Positions 14,001 through 28,600 of a DNA stretch of 64,000 bases are shown piece after piece. Source of the stretch: Luzula sylvatica. Its lineage: Eukaryota > Streptophyta > Magnoliopsida > Poales > Juncaceae. Each line of letters begins with the position of its first letter. Position 1 is the first letter of the stretch. A program made the position numbers and the translations under genes. The notes under the pieces were generated by a model that saw only the letters and a program-made list of their open reading frames with translations, made no database searches and was not told the origin of the DNA. The stretch covers positions 806,001-870,000 of the forward strand of contig CAMPEJ010000003.1 in NCBI GenBank assembly GCA_946800325.1, in the 5' to 3' direction.

Positions 14001-15486
14001 TGATCTCAAAATACGTTATTTGAACTCCCCAAAGCATAAACAAATTGTTTTGAATCGAAAAACAAACTTTCTTAGTGTTTGTTAATTTTGGTGAAATGAT
14101 ATGTGGTAAAAGATACGGTTCAAATGATCTCAAAATACGTTATTTGAACTCCCCAAAGCATAAACAGATTGTTTTGAATCGAAAAACAAACTTTCTTAGT
14201 GTTTGTAAATTTTGGTGAAATGTTATGTAGTAAAAGATACGATTCAAATGATCTCAAAATACGTTATTCGAACTCCCCAAAGCATAAACAGATTGTTTTG
14301 AATCGAAAAACAAACTTTCTTAGTGTTTGTAAATTTTGGTGAAATGTTATGTGGTAAAAGATACGATTCGAATGATCTAAAAATATGTTATTTGAACTCC
14401 CCAAAGCATAAAAAATTGTTTTGAATCGAAAAACAAACTTTGTTAGTGTTTGAAATTTTGGTGAAATGTTATGTGGTAAAAGATACGATTCAAATGATCT
14501 CAAAATACGTTATTTGAACTCCCCAAAGCATAAACAAATTGTTTTGAATCGAAAAACAAACTTTCTTAGTGTTTGTAAATTTTGGTGAAATGTTATGTGG
14601 TAAAAGATACGATTCAAATGATCTAAAAATACGTTATTTGAACTCCCCAAAGCATAAACAGATTGTTTTGAATCGAAAAACAAACTTTCTTAGTGTTTGT
14701 AAATTTTGGTGAAATGTTATGTGGTAAAAGATATGATTCAAATGATCTAAAAATATGTTATTCGAACTCCCCAAAGCATAAACATATTGTTTTGAATCGA
14801 AAAACAAACTTTCTTAGTGTTTGTAAATTTTGGTGAAATGATATGTGGTAAAAGATACGATTCAAATGATCTCAAAATACGTTATTCGAACTCCCCAAAG
14901 CATAAACAGATTGTTTTGAATCGAAAAACAAACTTTCTTAGTGTTTGTAAATTTTGGTGAAATGTTATGTGGTAAAAGATACGATTCGAATGATCTAAAA
15001 ATATGTTATTTGAACTCCCCAAAGCATAAAAAATTGTTTTGAATCGAAAAACAAACTTTGTTAGTGTTTGTAAATTTTGGTGAAATGTTATGTGGTAAAA
15101 GATACGATTCAAATGATCTCAAAATACGTTATTTGAACTCCCCAAAGCATAAACAAATTGTTTTGAATCGAAAAACAAACTTTCTTAGTGTTTGTAAATT
15201 TTGGTGAAATGTTATGTGGTAAAAGATACGATTCAAATGATCAAAAAATACGTTATTTGAACTCCCCAAAGCATAAACAAATTGTTTTGAATCGAAAAAC
15301 AAACTGTCTTAGTGTTTGTAAATTTTGGTGAAAAGTTATGTAGTAAAAGATACGATTCAAATGATCTCAAAATACGTTATTTGAACTCCCCAAAGCGTAA
15401 ACAAATTGTTTTGAATCGAAAAACAAACTTTCTTAGTGTTTGTATATTTTGGTGAAATGTTATGTGGTAAAAGATACGATTCAAAT
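11027..15486 (+). repeat. Higher-order repeat block A3
   Basis: Third copy of the A block: 11027-15486 corresponds to 4709-9168 at offset 6318. All diagnostic monomers occur in the same order: GGGGAAATG near 11240, the TATCTC type near 11647, TTTTCAATCG near 11817, AAAGGAT near 12050, ACACACTTT near 12824 and the GATCCG monomer at 13877. It lacks the 13-monomer tandem copy present in A2 and runs straight into the next series at 15487. Confidence 0.82.
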
Positions 15487-18400
15487 GATCTGAAAATACG
15501 TTATTTGAACTCCCCAAAGCATAAACAGATTGTTTTGAATCGAAAAACAAACTTTCTGAGAGTTTGTAAATTTTGGTGAAATGTTATGTGGTAAAAGATA
15601 CGATTCAAATGATCTCAAAATACGTTATTTGAACTCCCCAAAGCATAAACAAATTGTTTTGAATCGAAAAACAAACTTTCTTAGTGTTTGTAAATTTTGG
15701 TGAAATGTTATGTGGTAAAAGATACGATTCGAATGATCTAAAAATATGTTATTTGAACTCCCCAAAGCATAAAAAATTGTTTTGAATCGAAAAACAAACT
15801 TTGTTAGTGTTTGTAAATTTTGGTGAAATGTTATGTGGTAAAAGATACGATTCAAATGATCTCAAAATACGTTATTTGAACTCCCCAAAGCATAAACAAA
15901 TTGTTTTGAATCGAAAAACATACTTTCTTAGTGTTTGTAAATTTTGGTGAAATGTTATGTGGTAAAAGATACGATTCAAATGATCAAAAAATACGTTATT
16001 TGAACTTCCCAAAGCGTAAACAAATTGTTTTGAATCGAAAAACAAACTGTCTTAGTGTTTGTAAATTTTGGTGAAAAGTTATGTAGTAAAAGATACGATT
16101 CAAATGATCTCAAAATACGTTATTTGAACTCCCCAAAGCGTAAACAAATTGTTTTGAATCGAAAAACAAACTTTCTTAGTGTTTGTATATTTTGGTGAAA
16201 TGTTATGTGGTAAAAGATACGATTCAAATGATCCGAAAATACGTTATTTGAACTCCCCAAAGCATAAACAGATTGTTTTGAATCGAAAAACAAACTTTCT
16301 GAGAGTTTGTAAATTTTGGTGAAATGTTATGTGGTAAAAGATACGATTCAAATGATCTCAAAATACGTTATTTGAACTCCCCAAAGCATAAACAAATTGT
16401 TTTGAATCGAAAAACAAACTTTCTTAGTGTTTGTTAATTTTGGTGAAATGATATGTGGTAAAAGATACGATTCAAATGATCTCAAAATACGTTATTTGAA
16501 CTCCCCAAAGCATAAACAGATTGTTTTGAATCGAAAAACAAACTTTCTTAGTGTTTGTAAATTTTGGTGAAATGTTATGTAGTAAAAGATACGATTCAAA
16601 TGATCTCAAAATACGTTATTCGAACTCCCCAAAGCATAAACAGATTGTTTTGAATCGAAAAACAAACTTTCTTAGTGTTTGTAAATTTTGGTGAAATGTT
16701 ATGTGGTAAAAGATACGATTCGAATGATCTAAAAATATGTTATTTGAACTCCCCAAAGCATAAAAAATTGTTTTGAATCGAAAAACAAACTTTGTTAGTG
16801 TTTGAAATTTTGGTGAAATGTTATGTGGTAAAAGATACGATTCAAATGATCTCAAAATACGTTATTTGAACTCCCCAAAGCATAAACAAATTGTTTTGAA
16901 TCGAAAAACAAACTTTCTTAGTGTTTGTAAATTTTGGTGAAATGTTATGTGGTAAAAGATACGATTCAAATGATCTAAAAATACGTTATTTGAACTCCCC
17001 AAAGCATAAACAGATTGTTTTGAATCGAAAAACAAACTTTCTTAGTGTTTGTAAATTTTGGTGAAATGTTATGTGGTAAAAGATATGATTCAAATGATCT
17101 AAAAATATGTTATTCGAACTCCCCAAAGCATAAACAAATTGTTTTGAATCGAAAAACAAACTTTCTTAGTGTTTGTAAATTTTGGTGAAATGATATGTGG
17201 TAAAAGATACGATTCAAATGATCTCAAAATACGTTATTTGAACTCCCCAAAGCATAAACAGATTGTTTTGAATCGAAAAACAAACTTTCTTAGTGTTTGT
17301 AAATTTTGGTGAAATGTTATGTAGTAAAAGATACGATTCAAATGATCTCAAAATACGTTATTCGAACTCCCCAAAGCATAAACAGATTGTTTTGAATCGA
17401 AAAACAAACTTTCTTAGTGTTTGTAAATTTTGGTGAAATGTTATGTGGTAAAAGATACGATTCGAATGATCTAAAAATATGTTATTTGAACTCCCCAAAG
17501 CATAAAAAATTGTTTTGAATCGAAAAACAAACTTTGTTAGTGTTTGTAAATTTTGGTGAAATGTTATGTGGTAAAAGATACGATTCAAATGATCTCAAAA
17601 TACGTTATTTGAACTCCCCAAAGCATAAACAAATTGTTTTGAATCGAAAAACAAACTTTCTTAGTGTTTGTAAATTTTGGTGAAATGTTATGTGGTAAAA
17701 GATACGATTCAAATGATCAAAAAATACGTTATTTGAACTCCCCAAAGCATAAACAAATTGTTTTGAATCGAAAAACAAACTGTCTTAGTGTTTGTAAATT
17801 TTGGTGAAAAGTTATGTAGTAAAAGATACGATTCAAATGATCTCAAAATACGTTATTTGAACTCCCCAAAGCGTAAACAAATTGTTTTGAATCGAAAAAC
17901 AAACTTTCTTAGTGTTTGTATATTTTGGTGAAATGTTATGTGGTAAAAGATACGATTCAAATGATCTGAAAATACGTTATTTGAACTCCCCAAAGCATAA
18001 ACAGATTGTTTTGAATCGAAAAACAAACTTTCTGAGAGTTTGTAAATTTTGGTGAAATGTTATGTGGTAAAAGATACGATTCAAATGATCTCAAAATACG
18101 TTATTTGAACTCCCCAAAGCATAAACAAATTGTTTTGAATCGAAAAACAAACTTTCTTAGTGTTTGTAAATTTTGGTGAAATGTTATGTGGTAAAAGATA
18201 CGATTCGAATGATCTAAAAATATGTTATTTGAACTCCCCAAAGCATAAAAAATTGTTTTGAATCGAAAAACAAACTTTGTTAGTGTTTGTAAATTTTGGT
18301 GAAATGTTATGTGGTAAAAGATACGATTCAAATGATCTCAAAATACGTTATTTGAACTCCCCAAAGCATAAACAAATTGTTTTGAATCGAAAAACAAACT

Positions 18401-19696
18401 TTCTTAGTGTTTGTAAATTTTGGTGAAATGTTATGTGGTAAAAGATACGATTCAAATGATCAAAAAATACGTTATTTGAACTCCCCAAAGCGTAAACAAA
18501 TTGTTTTGAATCGAAAAACAAACTGTCTTAGTGTTTGTAAATTTTGGTGAAAAGTTATGTAGTAAAAGATACGATTCAAATGATCTCAAAATACGTTATT
18601 TGAACTCCCCAAAGCGTAAACAAATTGTTTTGAATCGAAAAACAAACTTTCTTAGTGTTTGTATATTTTGGTGAAATGTTATGTGGTAAAAGATACGATT
18701 CAAATGATCCGAAAATACGTTATTTCAACTCCCCAAAGCATAAACAGATTGTTTTGAATCGAAAAACAAACTTTCTGAGAGTTTGTAAATTTTGGTGAAA
18801 TGTTATGTGGTAAAAGATACGATTCAAATGATCTCAAAATACGTTATTTGAACTCCCCAAAGCATAAACAAATTGTTTTGAATCGAAAAACAAACTTTCT
18901 TAGTGTTTGTTAATTTTGGTGAAATGATATGTGGTAAAAGATACGATTCAAATGATCTCAAAATACGTTATTTGAACTCCCCAAAGCATAAACAGATTGT
19001 TTTGAATCGAAAAACAAACTTTCTTAGTGTTTGTAAATTTTGGTGAAATGTTATGTAGTAAAAGATACGATTCAAATGATCTCAAAATACGTTATTCGAA
19101 CTCCCCAAAGCATAAACAGATTGTTTTGAATCGAAAAACAAACTTTCTTAGTGTTTGTAAATTTTGGTGAAATGTTATGTGGTAAAAGATACGATTCGAA
19201 TGATCTAAAAATATGTTATTTGAACTCCCCAAAGCATAAAAAATTGTTTTGAATCGAAAAACAAACTTTGTTAGTGTTTGTAAATTTTGGTGAAATGTTA
19301 TGTGGTAAAAGATACGATTCAAATGATCTCAAAATACGTTATTTGAACTCCCCAAAGCATAAACAAATTGTTTTGAATCGAAAAACAAACTTTCTTAGTG
19401 TTTGTAAATTTTGGTGAAATGTTATGTGGTAAAAGATACGATTCAAATGATCAAAAAATACGTTATTTGAACTCCCCAAAGCATAAACAAATTGTTTTGA
19501 ATCGAAAAACAAACTGTCTTAGTGTTTGTAAATTTTGGTGAAAAGTTATGTAGTAAAAGATACGATTCAAATGATCTCAAAATACGTTATTTGAACTCCC
19601 CAAAGCGTAAACAAATTGTTTTGAATCGAAAAACAAACTTTCTTAGTGTTTGTATATTTTGGTGAAATGTTATGTGGTAAAAGATACGATTCAAAT
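13134..19696 (+). repeat. Tandem ~2.4-kb higher-order units (three copies)
   Basis: GATCTG monomers at 13134, 15487, 17963 and 19697 mark three successive units of 2353, 2476 and 1734 bp. Copy 2 has one more monomer than copy 1. A pair of monomers (near 17221-17345) resembles an earlier GTAGT/TTATTCG pair, and the 125-bp monomer of copy 1 is 124 bp here. Copy 3 is shorter by about six monomers. The first unit overlaps the end of block A3, so the duplications are nested. Length changes by whole monomers are what unequal exchange within an array produces. Confidence 0.78.
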
Positions 19697-22600
19697 GATC
19701 TGAAAATACGTTATTTGAACTCCCCAAAGCATAAACAGATTGTTTTGAATCGAAAAACAAACTTTCTGAGAGTTTGTAAATTTTGGTGAAATGTTATGTG
19801 GTAAAAGATACGATTCAAATGATCTCAAAATACGTTATTTGAACTCCCCAAAGCATAAACAAATTGTTTTGAATCGAAAAACAAACTTTCTTAGTGTTTG
19901 TTAATTTTGGTGAAATGATATGTGGTAAAAGATACGATTCAAATGATCTCAAAATACGTTATTTGAACTCCCCAAAGCATAAACAGATTGTTTTGAATCG
20001 AAAAACAAACTTTCTTAGTGTTTGTAAATTTTGGTGAAATGTTATGTGGTAAAAGATACGATTCGAATGATCTAAAAATATGTTATTTGAACTCCCCAAA
20101 GCATAAACAAATTGTTTTGAATCGAAAAACAAACTTTCTTAGTGTTTGTAAATTTTGGTGAAATGTTATGTGGTAAAAGATACGATTCAAATTATCTCAA
20201 AATACGTTATTTGAACTCCCCAAAGCATAAACAGATTGTTTTGAATCAAAAAACAAACTTTCTTAGTGTTTGTAAATTTTGGTGAAATGTTATGTGGTAA
20301 AAGATACGATTCAAATGATCTCAAAATACGTTATTTGAACTCCCCAAAGCATAAACAAATTGTTTTCAATCGAAAAACAAACTTTCTTAGTGTTTGTAAA
20401 TTTTGGTAAAATGTAATGTGGTAAAAGATACGATTCAAATGATCTCAAAATACGTTATTTGAACTCTCCAAAACATAAACAAATTGTTTTGAATCGAAAA
20501 ACAAACTTTCTTAGTGTCTGTAAATTTTGGTGAAATGTTATGTGGTAAAAGATACGATTCAAATGATCTCAAAATACGTTATTTGAACTCCCCAAAGGAT
20601 AAACAGACTGTTTTGAATCGAAAAACAAACTTTCTTAGTGTTTGTAAATTTTGGTGAAATGTTATGTGGTAAAAGATACGATTCAAATGATCTAAAAATA
20701 CGTTATTTGAACTCCCCAAAGCATAAACAGATTGTTTTGAATCGAAAAACAAACTTTCTTAGTGTTTGTAAATTTTGGTGAAATGTTATGTGGTAAAAGA
20801 TATGATTCAAATGATCTAAAAATATGTTATTCGAACTCCCCAAAGCATAAACAAATTGTTTTGAATCGAAAAACAAACTTTCTTAGTGTTTGTAAATTTT
20901 GGTGAAATGATATGTGGTAAAAGATACGATTCAAATGATCTCAAAATACGTTATTCGAACTCCCCAAAGCATAAACAGATTGTTTTGAATCGAAAAACAA
21001 ACTTTCTTAGTGTTTGTATATTTTGGTGAAATGTTATGTGGTAAAAGATACGATTCAAATGATCTGAAAATACGTTATTTGAACTCCCCAAAGCATAAAC
21101 AGATTGTTTTGAATCGAAAAACAAACTTTCTGAGAGTTTGTAAATTTTGGTGAAATGTTATGTGGTAAAAGATACGATTCAAATGATCTCAAAATACGTT
21201 ATTTGAACTCCCCAAAGCATAAACAAATTGTTTTGAATCGAAAAACAAACTTTCTTAGTGTTTGTTAATTTTGGTGAAATGATATGTGGTAAAAGATACG
21301 ATTCAAATGATCTCAAAATACGTTATTTGAACTCCCCAAAGCATAAACAGATTGTTTTGAATCGAAAAACAAACTTTCTTAGTGTTTGTAAATTTTGGTG
21401 AAATGTTATGTGGTAAAAGAAACGATTCGAATGATCTAAAAATATGTTATTTGAACTCCCCAAAGCATAAACAAATTGTTTTGAATCGAAAAACAAACTT
21501 TCTTAGTGTTTGTAAATTTTGGTGAAATGTTATGTGGTAAAAGATACGATTCCAATTATCTCAAAATACGTTATTTGAACTCCCCAAAGCATAAACAGAT
21601 TGTTTTGAATCAAAAAACAAACTTTCTTAGTGTTTGTAAATTTTGGTGAAATGTTATGTGGTAAAAGATACGATTCAAATGATCTCAAAATACGTTATTT
21701 GAACTCCCCAAAGCATAAACAAATTGTTTTCAATCGAAAAACAAACTTTCTTAGTGTTTGTAAATTTTGGTAAAATGTAATGTGGTAAAAGATACGATTC
21801 AAATGATCTCAAAATACGTTATTTGAACTCTCCAAAACATAAACAAATTGTTTTGAATCGAAAAACAAACTTTCTTAGTGTCTGTAAATTTTGGTGAAAT
21901 GTTATGTGGTAAAAGATACGATTCAAATGATCTAAAAATACGTTATTTGAACTCCCCAAAGCATAAACAGATTGTTTTGAATCGAAAAACAAACTTTCTT
22001 AGTGTTTGTAAATTTTGGTGAAATGTTATGTGGTAAAAGATATGATTCAAATGATCTAAAAATATGTTATTCGAACTCCCCAAAGCATAAACAAATTGTT
22101 TTGAATCGAAAAACAAACTTTCTTAGTGTTTGTAAATTTTGGTGAAATGATATGTGGTAAAAGATACGATTCAAATGATCTCAAAATACGTTATTTGAAC
22201 TCCCCAAAGCGTAAACAAATTGTTTTGAATCGAAAAACAAACTTTCTTAGTGTTTGTATATTTTGGTGAAATGTTATGTGGTAAAAGATACGATTCAAAT
22301 GATCTGAAAATACGTTATTTGAACTCCCCAAAGCATAAACAGATTGTTTTGAATCGAAAAACAAACTTTCTGAGAGTTTGTAAATTTTGGTGAAATGTTA
22401 TGTGGTAAAAGATACGATTCAAATGATCTCAAAATACGTTATTTGAACTCCCCAAAGCATAAACAAATTGTTTTGAATCGAAAAACAAACTTTCTTAGTG
22501 TTTGTTAATTTTGGTGAAATGATATGTGGTAAAAGATACGATTCAAATGATCTCAAAATACGTTATTTGAACTCCCCAAAGCATAAACAGATTGTTTTGA

Positions 22601-25600
22601 ATCGAAAAACAAACTTTCTTAGTGTTTGTAAATTTTGGTGAAATGTTATGTGGTAAAAGATACGATTCGAATGATCTAGAAATATGTTATTTGAACTCCC
22701 CAAAGCATAAAAAATTGTTTTGAATCGAAAAACAAACTTTCTTAGTGTTTGTAAATTTTGGTGAAATGTTATGTGGTAAAAGATACGATTCAAATGATCT
22801 CAAAATACGTTATTTGAACTCCCCAAAGCATAAACAAATTGTTTTGAATCGAAAAACAAACTTTCTTAGTGTTTGTAAATTTTGGTGAAATGTTATGTGG
22901 TAAAAGATACGATTCAAATGATCAAAAAATACGTTATTTGAACTCCCCAAAGCATAAACAAATTGTTTTGAATCGAAAAACAAACTGTCTTAGTGTTTGT
23001 AAATTTTGGTGAAAAGTTATGTAGTAAAAGATACGATTCAAATGATCTCAAAATACGTTATTTGAACTCCCCAAAGCGTAAACAAATTGTTTTGAATCGA
23101 AAAACAAACTTTCTTAGTGTTTGTATATTTTGGTGAAATGTTATGTGGTAAAAGATACGGTTCAAATGATCTGAAAATACGTTATTTGAACTCCCCAAAG
23201 CATAAACAGATTGTTTTGAATCGAAAAACAAACTTTCTGAGAGTTTGTAAATTTTGGTGAAATGTTATGTGGTAAAAGATACGATTCAAATGATCTCAAA
23301 ATACGTTATTTGAACTCCCCAAAGCATAAACAAATTGTTTTGAATCGAAAAACAAACTTTCTTAGTGTTTGTTAATTTTGGTGAAATGATATGTGGTAAA
23401 AGATACGATTCAAATGATCTCAAAATACGTTATTTGAACTCCCCAAAGCATAAGCAGATTGTTTTGAATCGAAAAACAAACTTTCTTAGTGTTTGTAAAT
23501 TTTGGTGAAATGTTATGTGGTAAAAGATACGATTCGAATGATCTAAAAATATGTTATTTGAACTCCCCAAAGCATAAACAAATTGTTTTGAATCGAAAAA
23601 CAAACTTTCTTAGTGTTTGTAAATTTTGGTGAAATGTTATGTGGTAAAAGATACGATTCAAATTATCTCAAAATACGTTATTTGAACTCCCCAAAGCATA
23701 AACAGATTGTTTTGAATCAAAAAACAAACTTTCTTAGTGTTTGTAAATTTTGGTGAAATGTTATGTGGTAAAAGATACGATTCAAATGATCTCAAAATAC
23801 GTTATTTGAACTCCCCAAAGCATAAACAAATTGTTTTCAATCGAAAAACAAACTTTCTTAGTGTTTGTAAATTTAGGTAAAATGTAATGTGGTAAAAGAT
23901 ACGATTCAAATGATCTCAAAATACGTTATTTGAACTCTCCAAAACATAAACAAATTGTTTTGAATCGAAAAACAAACTTTCTTAGTGTCTGTAAATTTTG
24001 GTGAAATGTTATGTGGTAAAAGATACGATTCAAATGATCTCAAAATACGTTATTTGAACTCCCCAAAGGATAAACAGACTGTTTTGAATCGAAAAACAAA
24101 CTTTCTTAGTGTTTGTAAATTTTGGTGAAATGTTATGTGGTAAAAGATACGATTCAAATGATCTAAAAATACGTTATTTGAACTCCCCAAAGCATAAACA
24201 GATTGTTTTGAATCGAAAAACAAACTTTCTTAGTGTTTGTAAATTTTGGTGAAATGTTATGTGGTAAAAGATATGATTCAAATGATCTAAAAATATGTTA
24301 TTCGAACTCCCCAAAGCATAAACAAATTGTTTTGAAACGAAAAACAAACTTTCTTAGTGTTTGTAAATTTTGGTGAAATGATATGTGGTAAAAGATACGA
24401 TTCAAATGATCTCAAAATACGTTATTCGAACTCCCCAAAGCATAAACAGATTGTTTTGAATCGAAAAACAAACTTTTTTAGTGTTTGTATATTTTGGTGA
24501 AATGTTATGTGGTAAAAGATATGATTCAAATGATCTGAAAATACGTTATTTGAACTCCCCAAAGCATAAACAGATTGTTTTGAATCGAAAAACAAACTTT
24601 CTGAGAGTTTGTAAATTTTGGTGAAATGTTATGTGGTAAAAGATACGATTCAAATGATCTCAAAATACGTTATTTGAACTCCCCAAAGCATAAACAAATT
24701 GTTTTGAATCGAAAAACAAACTTTCTTAGTGTTTGTTAATTTTGGTGAAATGATATGTGGTAAAAGATACGATTCAAATGATCTCAAAATACGTTATTTG
24801 AACTCCCCAAAGCATAAACAGATTGTTTTGAATCGAAAAACAAACTTTCTTAGTGTTTGTAAATTTTGGTGAAATGTTATGTGGTAAAAGATACGATTCG
24901 AATGATCTAAAAATATGTTATTTGAACTCCCCAAAGCATAAACAAATTGTTTTGAATCGAAAAACAAACTTTCTTAGTGTTTGTAAATTTTGGTGAAATG
25001 TTATGTGGTAAAAGATACGATTCAAATTATCTCAAAATACGTTATTTGAACTCCCCAAAGCATAAACAGATTGTTTTGAATCAAAAAACAAACTTTCTTA
25101 GTGTTTGTAAATTTTGGTGAAATGTTATGTGGTAAAAGATACGATTCAAATGATCTCAAAATACGTTATTTGAACTCCCCAAAGCATAAACAAATTGTTT
25201 TCAATCGAAAAACAAACTTTCTTAGTGTTTGTAAATTTTGGTAAAATGTAATGTGGTAAAAGATACGATTCAAATGATCTCAAAATACGTTATTTGAACT
25301 CTCCAAAACATAAACAAATTGTTTTGAATCGAAAAACAAACTTTCTTAGTGTCTGTAAATTTTGGTGAAATGTTATGTGGTAAAAGATACGATTCAAATG
25401 ATCTAAAAATACGTTATTTGAACTCCCCAAAGCATAAACAGATTGTTTTGAATCGAAAAACAAACTTTCTTAGTGTTTGTAAATTTTGGTGAAATGTTAT
25501 GTGGTAAAAGATATGATTCAAATGATCTAAAAATATGTTATTCGAACTCCCCAAAGCATAAACAAATTGTTTTGAATCGAAAAACAAACTTTCTTAGTGT

Positions 25601-28600
25601 TTGTAAATTTTGGTGAAATGATATGTGGTAAAAGATACGATTCAAATGATCTCAAAATACGTTATTTGAACTCCCCAAAGCGTAAACAAATTGTTTTGAA
25701 TCGAAAAACAAACTTTCTTAGTGTTTGTATATTTTGGTGAAATGTTATGTGGTAAAAGATACGATTCAAATGATCTGAAAATACGTTATTTGAACTCCCC
25801 AAAGAATAAACAGATTGTTTTGAATCGAAAAACAAACTTTCTGAGAGTTTGTAAATTTTGGTGAAATGTTATGTGGTAAAAGATACGATTCAAATGATCT
25901 AAAAATACGTTATTTGAACTCCCCAAAGCATAAACAAATTGTTTTGAATCGAAAAACAAACTTTCTTAGTGTTTGTTAATTTTGGTGAAATGATATGTGG
26001 TAAAAGATACGATTCAAATGATCTCAAAATACGTTATTTGAACTCCCCAAAGCATAAACAGATTGTTTTGAATCGAAAAACAAACTTTCTTAGTGTTTGT
26101 AAATTTTGGTGAAATGTTATGTGGTAAAAGTTACGATTCGAATGATCTATAAATATGTTATTTGAACTCCCCAAAGCATAAACAAATTGTTTTGAATCGA
26201 AAAACAAACTTTCTTAGTGTTTGTAAATTTTGGTGAAATGTTATGTGGTAAAAGATACGATTCAAATTATCTCAAAATACGTTATTTGAACTCCCCAAAG
26301 CATAAACAGATTGTTTTGAATCAAAAAACAAACTTTCTTAGTGTTTGTAAATTTTGGTGAAATGTTATGTGGTAAAAGATACGATTCAAATGATCTCAAA
26401 ATACGTTATTTGAACTCCCCAAAGCATAAACAAATTGTTTTCAATCGAAAAACAAACTTTCTTAGTGTTTGTAAATTTTGGTAAAATGTAATGTGGTAAA
26501 AGATACGATTCAAATGATCTCAAAATACGTTATTTGAACTCTCCAAAACATAAACAAATTGTTTTGAATCGAAAAACAAACTTTCTTAGTGTCTGTAAAT
26601 TTTGGTGAAATGTTATGTGGTAAAAGATACGATTCAAATGATCTCAAAATACGTTATTTGAACTCCCCAAAGGATAAACAGACTGTTTTGAATCGAAAAA
26701 CAAACTTTCTTAGTGTTTGTAAATTTTGGTGAAATGTTATGTGGTAAAAGATACGATTCAAATGATCTAAAAATACGTTATTTGAACTCCCCAAAGCATA
26801 AACAGATTGTTTTGAATCGAAAAACAAACTTTCTTAGTGTTTGTAAATTTTGGTGAAATGTTATGTGGTAAAAGATATGATTCAAATGATCTAAAAATAT
26901 GTTATTCGAACTCCCCAAAGCATAAACAAATTGTTTTGAATCGAAAAACAAACTTTCTTAGTGTTTGTAAATTTTGGTGAAATGATATGTGGTAAAAGAT
27001 ACGATTCAAATGATCTCAAAATACGTTATTTGAACTCCCCAAAGCATAAACAGATTGTTTTGAATCGAAAAACAAACTTTCTTAGTGTTTGTAAATTTTG
27101 GTGAAATGTTATGTAGTAAAAGATACGATTCAAATGATCTCAAAATACGTTATTCGAACTCCCCAAAGCATAAACAGATTGTTTTGAATCGAAAAACAAA
27201 CTTTCTTAGTGTTTGTAAATTTTGGTGAAATGTTATGTGGTAAAAGATACGATTCGAATGATCTCAAAATATGTTATTTGAACTCCCCAAAGCATAAACA
27301 AATTGTTTTGAATCGAAAAACAAACTTTCTTAGTGTTTGTAAATTTTGGTGAAATGTTATGTGGTAAAAGATACGATTCAAATTATCTCAAAATACGTTA
27401 TTTGAACTCCCCAAAGCATAAACAGATTGTTTTGAATCAAAAAACAAACTTTCTTAGTGTTTGTAAATTTTGGTGAAATGTTATGTGGTAAAAGATACGA
27501 TTCAAATGATCTCAAAATACGTTATTTGAACTCCCCAAAGCATAAACAAATTGTTTTGAATCGAAAAACAAACTCTCTTAGTGTTTGTAAATTTTGGTGA
27601 AATGATATGTGGTAAAAGATACGATTCAAATGATCTCAAAATACGTTATTCGAACTCCCCAAAGCATAAACAGATTGTTTTGAATCGAAAAACAAACTTT
27701 CTTAGTGTTTGTATATTTTGGTGAAATGTTATGTGGTAAAAGATACGATTCAAATGATCTGAAAATACGTTATTTGAACTCCCCAAAGCATAAACAGATT
27801 GTTTTGAATCGAAAAACAAACTTTCTGAGAGTTTGTAAATTTTGGTGAAATGTTATGTGGTAAAAGATACGATTCAAATGATCTCAAAATACGTTATTTG
27901 AACTCCCCAAAGCATAAACAAATTGTTTTGAATCGAAAAACAAACTTTCTTAGTGTTTGTTAATTTTGGTGAAATGATATGTGGTAAAAGATACGATTCA
28001 AATGATCTCAAAATACGTTATTTGAACTCCCCAAAGCATAAACAGATTGTTTTGAATCGAAAAACAAACTTTCTTAGTGTTTGTAAATTTTGGTGAAATG
28101 TTATGTGGTAAAAGATACGATTCGAATGATCTAAAAATATGTTATTTGAACTCCCCAAAGCATAAACAAATTGTTTTGAATCGAAAAACAAACTTTCTTA
28201 GTGTTTGTAAATTTTGGTGAAATGTTATGTGGTAAAAGATACGATTCAAATTATCTCAAAATACGTTATTTGAACTCCCCAAAGCATAAACAGATTGTTT
28301 TGAATCAAAAAACAAACTTTCTTAGTGTTTGTAAATTTTGGTGAAATGTTATGTGGTAAAAGATACGATTCAAATGATCTCAAAATACGTTATGTGAACT
28401 CCCCAAAGCATAAACAAATTGTTTTCAATCGAAAAACAAACTTTCTTAGTGTTTGTAAATTTTGGTAAAATGTAATGTGGTAAAAGATACGATTCAAATG
28501 ATCTCAAAATACGTTATTTGAACTCTCCAAAACATAAACAAATTGTTTTGAATCGAAAAACAAACTTTCTTAGTGTCTGTAAATTTTGGTGAAATGTTAT

